NCBI RefSeq assembly: GCF_902459465.1
Contig: NC_047076.1
Span: forward strand, 2,865,488 to 2,929,487
Source of the DNA: Asterias rubens
Taxonomy: Eukaryota; Echinodermata; Asteroidea; Forcipulatida; Asteriidae
DNA length: 64,000 nucleotides
Direction: 5' to 3'
Within the stretch, counting starts at the first letter, position 1. Each line of letters begins with the position of its first letter. The position numbers were made by a program, and so were the translations under genes. This document shows, in pieces, positions 58,184 through 64,000 of this stretch. The notes beneath the pieces are model-generated. The model saw only the letters and a program-made list of their open reading frames with translations, made no database searches and was not told where the DNA came from.

Positions 58184-58546
58184 TTTAAAGCAAGTGGATT
58201 TTATTGGTAAATGTCAAATACCAGTCTTTTCACTTGCTGTATCTCAACATATGCATAAAATAACAAACATGTGGAAATTTGAGCTCGATTGGTCGTCGGA
58301 GTTGCGAGATAACTATGAAAGAAAAACAACACCCTTGTCACACGAAGATGTGTGCTTTCAGATGCTTGATTTCTAGACCTCGAATTCTAAACTTGAGGTC
58401 TCGAAATCAAGTTTGTGGAAAATTACTTCTTTCTCGAAACCTACTCCACTTCAGAGGGAGCCGTTTCAATGTTTTATACTACCAACTTCTCCACATTACT
58501 CGAAGGTTTTATGCTAATAATTATTTTGAGTAATTACCAATAGTGG
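58184..58546 (+). mobile_element. Family B MITE, copy B10
   Basis: Begins CTTTAAAGCAAGTGGATTTT and ends GAGTAATTACCAATAGTGG. The interior is typical, with the hairpin TAGACCTCGAATTC and TTGAGGTCTCGAAATCAAG. The right terminal repeat is truncated. Confidence 0.8.
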
Positions 58547-58619
58547 TGTTCAAAAACTTAGCGTTGTTTTCCGCATTTGATACCCCAGCATTCTGTTTTT
58601 AAAATGATAAGTAAATGTT

Positions 58620-59130
58620 TTGTTTGAACTGATGAAGTTTGACATCACCACACTGTGTGAACCTCGGGTATACACCCCAGAGGCACCCCAACATGTTTTA
58701 ACCCGTCATGACAACTTGCTCAAAACCATGGAGAGAGATGCCCAAACTGAAGTTTGAGAACTTCACTGTGAACATCACTATAACGCTCGAAAGCGTGCGG
58801 GTGAGGCACCGCAACATTATATTATTTGTTTTAATAAAGTTAGATGACAAGTTATGTTTGTTGTATGAAGATGCCCATACTGAAGTTTGAGATCACGTCG
58901 TCTGGACCCGTCACTAAGTGACGGTACGGGGTTCAACTGCTTGGGTTTACCTCCAGGGGCATCTCGACATAATTGTTTTCAAGTGTATAGTTTTTCCACA
59001 AACCATGGACTCAGGAAGATGCCCAAACTGAGGTTTCAAATAACCTCACGTTGAACCCCACTAAAGCGGTGTGAATAATTAGGTCAGCTTTAACCGGATT
59101 GTATTTTTAAAGTTAACGTGTGCCTCAAGT
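58620..59130. repeat. Diverged tandem repeat downstream of GPCR 4
   Basis: AGATGCCCAAACTGAAGTTT or a close variant occurs near 58735, 58868 and 59015, with ACCATGGA and GGCATCTCGACA/GGCACCCCAACA upstream of two of them. It lies next to the GPCR 4 stop codon, possibly in the 3' UTR. The 60-codon open frame here is repeat sequence. Confidence 0.55.
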
Positions 59131-59136
59131 TGAGGT

Positions 59137-60351
59137 TCACGTTCGCCTCACCGTAGACCTCACTGAGCGGAGGAAGTTTGACTGCTCAGGGATCTTACCA
59201 CATTGGCACCCCAGCATGAGCCTGAAGACCTGCTTGAAGTACGGGTGTTTCGTGGCGTAGATGATGGGGTTGATGCAGCTGTTAATCACAAGTAAAGCTC
59301 CCGTCCACGGAATGACCGGGTCGCTTGGAGGTATCAAGAGGGCCACTCCGTACGGCACGATGCAGATGGTGAACGCGCACACGACATAGAAAAGGTTCTT
59401 GGTTATCTCGACCTGACGTCTACTGAGGCGTTTCTTGATGACGCTCGCGTCTCGGGGCCGCCTGGGGGACAGGTCTGACTTTGAGGTACCACGGATGGCG
59501 CTGTCCCGTGTGTTCACTGACTCGTGGGTGGAGTCGCGGTTGTTTGAAGTCTCAGCAGACATCTCAGACTGGTCCTTCATCACTTTGGTGTGCTGCTTCA
59601 CGTGCTTGAAGATCTTCACGTAGCTGACGATGATGATGACGAAGGGGACAGGGAATAACACCACAGATTGGAGGAGACTGTAGTACATCGCTAAAGCATG
59701 CGCGTTCTTATGCGTACAGGTGCTGTATTTCTCCGTGTAGCCCAGAGCACCCAGCCCAAACCTAGGCGGGACGAATGCTACTAAGAACGGCACCAGCCAG
59801 ACGATGACGATCATGGCCGCTAGATAGGCTGGGGTGTAACAAGTCCTGTATGTCTTAGAAGGCCGTGTGATTAACATCCACCTGTTGATGGCGATGGTGG
59901 CTAGGGTGTACAAACTACACCCTACGCAGGTGAAGCTAATCAATGCCACAGCTACGCAGAGTTGATCCGGCAGTGGCCACCCGTCTCCCGGTTTGGTCAG
60001 CAGTCCCACGGCGTTCCAAGGCAGCACGAAGCACACCAGGAGATCAGCCGCTGCAAGGTTGACCACGAAGACATTGGTGACCGTCCGGAGTTTTCTGGAC
60101 AGCAAGACGGCAAGAATGACCAAGCCATTGCCGAAAGTCCCTACGATACAGACGACGATAAAAATGCCCGACACAATGCATCTTTGAGTGTAGTCGTCAA
60201 ATTTAAACTCCCCGTCGTAGTCGTCGTTCGTCCCCGGGGATGTGGACTCGTAGAAGGGGGTGCTTTCGTACCCCGTGTTCCCGGTGTCATTATAAGTGAC
60301 GAGATACGATGAGCTTGAAGTCAGTTCTTGACCCGTTGTGGTCGCTGCCAT
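59137..60351 (-). CDS. Class A GPCR paralogue 4 (melatonin/moody-like NRx group), single exon
   Basis: Seven-helix receptor of 404 aa, the longest of the four; ligand unknown. The extended Ser/Thr/Tyr-rich N terminus (1-47) has a glycosylation site at N21 and precedes FKFDDYTQR (49-57). TM1 has N75, TM2 has NLAAADLL with D103, and C132 is the TM3 cysteine. NRW (156-158) replaces DRY. FGLGALGYTEKYSTC lies before TM5, which is followed by KIFKHVKQH. The third cytoplasmic loop is long and rich in Ser, Asp and Arg, ending SRRQVEITKN. TM6 has CIVPY, TM7 NPIIY (361-365), and helix 8 KHPYFKQVFRLML. Shared motifs make it the apparent sister of the 30.6-kb receptor. The start is the only upstream in-frame ATG before the N-terminal block. 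Confidence 0.93.
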   Translation of the reverse strand: MAATTTGQELTSSSSYLVTYNDTGNTGYESTPFYESTSPGTNDDYDGEFKFDDYTQRCIVSGIFIVVCIVGTFGNGLVILAVLLSRKLRTVTNVFVVNLAAADLLVCFVLPWNAVGLLTKPGDGWPLPDQLCVAVALISFTCVGCSLYTLATIAINRWMLITRPSKTYRTCYTPAYLAAMIVIVWLVPFLVAFVPPRFGLGALGYTEKYSTCTHKNAHALAMYYSLLQSVVLFPVPFVIIIVSYVKIFKHVKQHTKVMKDQSEMSAETSNNRDSTHESVNTRDSAIRGTSKSDLSPRRPRDASVIKKRLSRRQVEITKNLFYVVCAFTICIVPYGVALLIPPSDPVIPWTGALLVINSCINPIIYATKHPYFKQVFRLMLGCQCGKIPEQSNFLRSVRSTVRRT

Positions 60352-61162
60352 TCTGTACCACAGTTTATCAAAACGTCAGATTTGCAATCTCGTCAAATAA
60401 TATTTACTTGTAACCACACGACGTACAAAAAACTCTCAAAACCAAGTCACCTAAAATCACTGTTTATAATGTGACATTCATGTACAGAGATGAACCTTAG
60501 AATTTGAACCGGCATGAATCATGTTCGTGTATCTATCGATGTTCATACCACGATAGCATCACATGCCCTCGCCCCCAGCTTCAAAAGTCCAATGAAGTAC
60601 ACTAAGTGTTGGTGACGGTAGCGCCAAAGCTTGGACCAAAATGTTGAATCAAGGAACCATGAACACCCTAAAGGTTCATGTCCGGGTGTATGAAGTTCAA
60701 CCAGAGAGAAGGGACTCAAAACAATCCAACACCAACCCGTCTTGTCGAATGATGCTTTAACTGGAAAGGGTCCCCCGCCGGCTAACCGCGATGAGTGTAT
60801 CTGTCAAACTGACTGACAACTTTTTTGCGATCATCATTTAACGCACCATGAAGAAAAAGCAGTGCTTACACGCAGCGGAAACGAGGCATGAGTTGGCAAC
60901 TCGCTGTTCGTCACCACACCGTCACTGTACAGCACTGATGATCAGTTCAGTGCACAAAATGAAGAGGGTCCCTCCCAATCAGCTGGCGATTTGTTCACGC
61001 AGGGTCACTATTGACTGAATGTATTAACTTCATAACAAAATCTGTACAACTCCCCTACTGCTTAAAGGCACAGTCGTTTGATTTCACCAAACTCTTCCTA
61101 ACTTATGATACTCCAATGCTAATACTTAATACTTAATAATCTACCTAATATTGTTACTAATA

Positions 61163-61547
61163 CTTAAAGACAGTGGACACTATTGGTAATTGTCAAAGAC
61201 CAGTCTTCTCACTTGGTGTATCTCAACATATGCATAAAATAACAAACCTGTGAAAATTTGAGCTCAATCGGTCATCGAAGTTGCGAGATATAATGAAAGA
61301 AAAACACCCTTGTCACACGAAGTTGTGTGCTTTCAGATGCTTGATTTCGAGACCTCAAATTCTAAACTTGAGGTCTCGAAATCAAATTCGTGGAAAATTA
61401 CTTCTTTCTCGAAAACTACTCCACTTCAGAGGGAGCCGTTTCTCACAAAGTTTTATACCATCAACCTCTTCCCATTACTCATTACCAGGTAAAGTTTTAT
61501 GCTAATAATTATTTTGAGTAATTACCAATAGTGTCCACTGCCTTTAA
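61163..61547 (+). mobile_element. Family B MITE, copy B11 (best full-length copy)
   Basis: Begins CTTAAAGACAGTGGACACTA and ends TAGTGTCCACTGCCTTTAA, with all internal landmarks intact. The central hairpin is CGAGACCTCAAATTCTAAAC with TTGAGGTCTCGAAATCAAAT. Confidence 0.9.
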
Positions 61548-61674
61548 TAAGGACACGTTCAGTTCCGTACCCATGGACGTTATTAGGACGCATTGAACCC
61601 ATCCTAAGTTAGGAAGAGTTACTCATCCTATAAACCTGAGATAGGATTAACCCTAGCGTTTCGGGTGAAGTTGG

Positions 61675-62080
61675 CTGCTGGACACATTATTGGTAATTGT
61701 CTAAGACCAGTATTATCACTTCGTATTTCCCAATTTATATGCATAAAATATAAAGTATAAAATATACCATAACATCTAAAGTCTATTAAAATTTTGACAC
61801 AATTGGTAATTGAAGTTCAAAGAGAATAATGAAAGGATAACTATCACACCCTTTTTTGCAAAATGTGTGTGCTTTCAGTTGCATCATAAAAGACTTCAGG
61901 ACTGAGAAAACTTTTGATATTTTGAGAAACAACCTCTTTCAAAACAACAACTACGACGTCAGAGGGAGCCGTTTCTTACAATGTTTTATAACAGCTCTCC
62001 ATTGATCATTACCCCCAGAATTCCTCAATGATTCTAACCATGATTTTGAGTAGCTATACCAATAGTCCCCCGTGCCTTTA
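61675..62080 (+). mobile_element. Family B MITE, copy B12 (diverged)
   Basis: Begins GCTGGACACATTATTGGTAA and ends CCCGTGCCTTTA. The interior is heavily mutated but keeps TGTGTGCTTTCAGTTGCATC and GGGAGCCGTTTCTTACAATG. It directly abuts copy B13. Confidence 0.75.
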
Positions 62081-62475
62081 AAGGCAGTGGACACTATTGG
62101 TAATTACTCAAAATAATTATTAGCATAAAACCTTACTTGGTATCGAGTAATGGGGAGAGGTTGATGGTATAAAACATTGTGAGAAACGGCTCCCTCTGAA
62201 GTGCCATAGTTTTCGAGAAAGAAGTAAATTTCCATGAAAAATAAATGAAATGAATTTGATTTTGAGTCCTCAGATTAAGAACTTGAGGTCTCGAAATCAA
62301 CCATTTAAACGCACACAACTTCGTGTGACATGGGTGTTTTTTTCTTTCGTTATTATATCTCGCACGTTCGATGACCGATTGAGCTCAACAGGTTTGTTAT
62401 TTTATGCATATGTTGAGATACACCAACTGTGAAGGCTAGTCTTTGACAATTACCAATAGTGTCCACTGCCTTTAA
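62081..62475 (-). mobile_element. Family B MITE, copy B13 (reverse orientation)
   Basis: Begins AAAGGCAGTGGACACTATTG and ends TAGTGTCCACTGCCTTTAAA. The interior runs in the opposite direction to B12, so the two are arranged tail to tail without spacing. Confidence 0.88.
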
Positions 62476-63024
62476 ACTAAAAAAAAAAACAAGCACTCTC
62501 ACTATTAATTGATATGTGTTTACGTTGTGACAGCATGGATTAGGTGTCGTTTATAAACGAAATATTTAACTTGCATCTATTTTGAAACTTAACTGCAACG
62601 AAAAAAAAAAGGATCAACGTGACATTGAACTTCTTGTGATGACTGTGCTCATTTTGGAGACACGCTTTATGACCGCAAACAATTAGTGATAGGCACGGGC
62701 AAGGGTATATGACCGTGTTCGTAGTTTGTATTTCTTTCTATAAATTCTATCGCGGATGCAGGTCCTATAATAGCAAAGAGCAAGTGTAAATACCATGGAG
62801 CTATACAAAAGATATAACGACCTGTAGTTTTATTGTGCGTTCTGACTAAACGAGTTGCATTATGGAGAAGCCCCGTGTTTTTTTTGGAATGGAATACTTT
62901 ATGGGGTTATAGTTTGAGGCAATACACATTATATTCCAACCAAACCCTACCCGCATAAACCAATTCGCATTTCCAACAAACCTTATTTTCAGGAATGCCA
63001 ATTTAACATCCTTGAAATTGCACC

Positions 63025-63388
63025 TTAAAGGGAAGGTACACTATTGGTAATTGTCAAAGACCAGTGTTCTCACTTGGTGTATCTCAACATATACAAAAAA
63101 TAACAAACCTGTGAAAATTTGAGCTCAATTGGTCATCGGAGTTGAGAGAAAATGATGAAAGTAAAAACACCTTTGTGCTTTCAGATATCTTTTATTATAA
63201 AAGACTTCTAGCAGAAGACTTCTATTATTTTAGTGAGAAATCACCTCTATTTCAAAATCTATGCTACTTCAGAAGGAGCCGTTTCTCACAATGTTTTATA
63301 CTATCAACAGCTCTCAAATGCTCGTTACCAAGTCAGTTTTAAGTTATATTTGTTTTGAGTAAATACCAAACGTGTACCTTCCCTTTAA
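63025..63388 (+). mobile_element. Family B MITE, copy B14 (AAAGGGAAGGTAC subfamily)
   Basis: Begins CTTAAAGGGAAGGTACACTA and ends GTGTACCTTCCCTTTAA. It carries AAAGACTTCTAGCAGAAGAC in place of the usual central hairpin, like copy B1 at 14.2 kb. Confidence 0.88.
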
Positions 63389-64000
63389 ATGGGGCTGCGA
63401 GTTCAAATTCAGTTTTTTATCTTGACAAAAAGAATGATGTTAAAGTACAGTGACAATACACCGTTTTAATGTGGGGTTAGAGACCTGCGTTTGTGTCCAT
63501 TTTTCACTCCACTAAAACTAGAATTGATTTTGAATTCGACCTTAGAGAGAGACCCTTTTTAATTAAGAGCGGAAACCTCTTTACATTTATCTAATTCACG
63601 GCCGGGTTCACGCTGTATAGGAGAGGCACTGAGCTGGCCTGAGCCGAATCTGGAGCCGAAGCCGTGGTTTCGAGAAGGCAGTAGTACTATTGGTTCTTCC
63701 GTGATGGCACGTAAACACTTGGTGTATGACCTTCTGCTTTGGAATTCAAAATTAATAATAATATTGTGAAAATTACTCATCACAATATACCATCGAAATC
63801 AGATTCAGCCAAGCGTGCAATGGTTTTCTCGAACCAACCGTGCGGAAAAAAACAAAACTCTTGTCTGCTTCAAAAACTGTTTATGATTCAGAAATATATT
63901 TTAGTGTATTGTGACGGTACGTATAGGCTACAGCTGTGTAACAGCCTTGGTCTATTTTGTTACAGTCATCGATTAAACTTACTAAACATATTCTGTTTTG

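Larger units (their letters stand above)
38763..59136. other. 20-kb spacer between GPCR 3 and GPCR 4
   Basis: I find no supportable gene. It is dominated by mobile elements (families A, B, C, D, E, I, J, K), tandem repeats at 38860-39240 and 52632-52950, and G/C homopolymers. Larger stretches with nothing assigned are about 40930-42050, 42730-43450, 47900-49430, 49960-51340 and 57610-58180. Confidence 0.6.
60352..64000. other. Gene-free right end with four family B elements
   Basis: The first part (60352-61100) should hold the GPCR 4 promoter or 5' UTR. Family B copies lie at 61163-61547, 61675-62080, 62081-62475 and 63025-63388. About 62476-63024 and 63389-64000 hold nothing I can assign. 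Confidence 0.6.

Overview
This is a stretch of animal nuclear DNA, most likely from an echinoderm and probably a sea star. The basis is inference: genes are split by GT-AG introns, a bursicon-type hormone is present (absent from vertebrates, known from echinoderms and protostomes), HPRT1 and enkurin look strongly deuterostome-like, and the AT-rich spacers are full of short palindromic DNA transposons (MITEs). There are no operons, phage genes or CRISPR arrays.

The left third (about 0.9-20.8 kb) holds four spliced genes that I assembled exon by exon. They are a two-exon bursicon-beta-type cystine-knot hormone on + (910-2506), hypoxanthine phosphoribosyltransferase HPRT1 on - (5584-11148, with a duplicated first exon), the ciliary adaptor enkurin on - (13816-16051), and a DUF1295 / steroid-5-alpha-reductase-like membrane protein on + (16987-20634). 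Enkurin and the DUF1295 gene are head to head, with 0.9 kb between their start codons. The DUF1295 gene ends in an 18-bp minisatellite grown from its own stop-codon region, followed by a second copy of its last 16 codons.

The right two thirds (24-60 kb) hold four single-exon class A GPCR genes of one paralogous family: 24491-25573 (-), 30578-31651 (-), 37614-38762 (+) and 59137-60351 (-). All carry Asn-Arg-X where the usual Asp/Glu-Arg-Tyr motif sits, as in melatonin/moody/Tre1-like receptors. The ligand is unknown. The 30.6 and 59.1 kb genes look like the closest pair; the 24.5 and 37.6 kb genes resemble each other in the TM3 end and helix 8.

The spacers contain at least nine families of inverted-repeat elements. 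Four of them (called A, B, D and E here) end in TTAAAG...CTTTAA. At 56.1-56.8 kb three families are nested one inside another, and one 142-bp family has two almost identical copies. There is also a tRNA-Leu-derived SINE, many local tandem duplications near the genes, and long G/C homopolymer runs. The 20-kb spacer 38.8-59.1 kb appears to hold only repeats and unassigned DNA.
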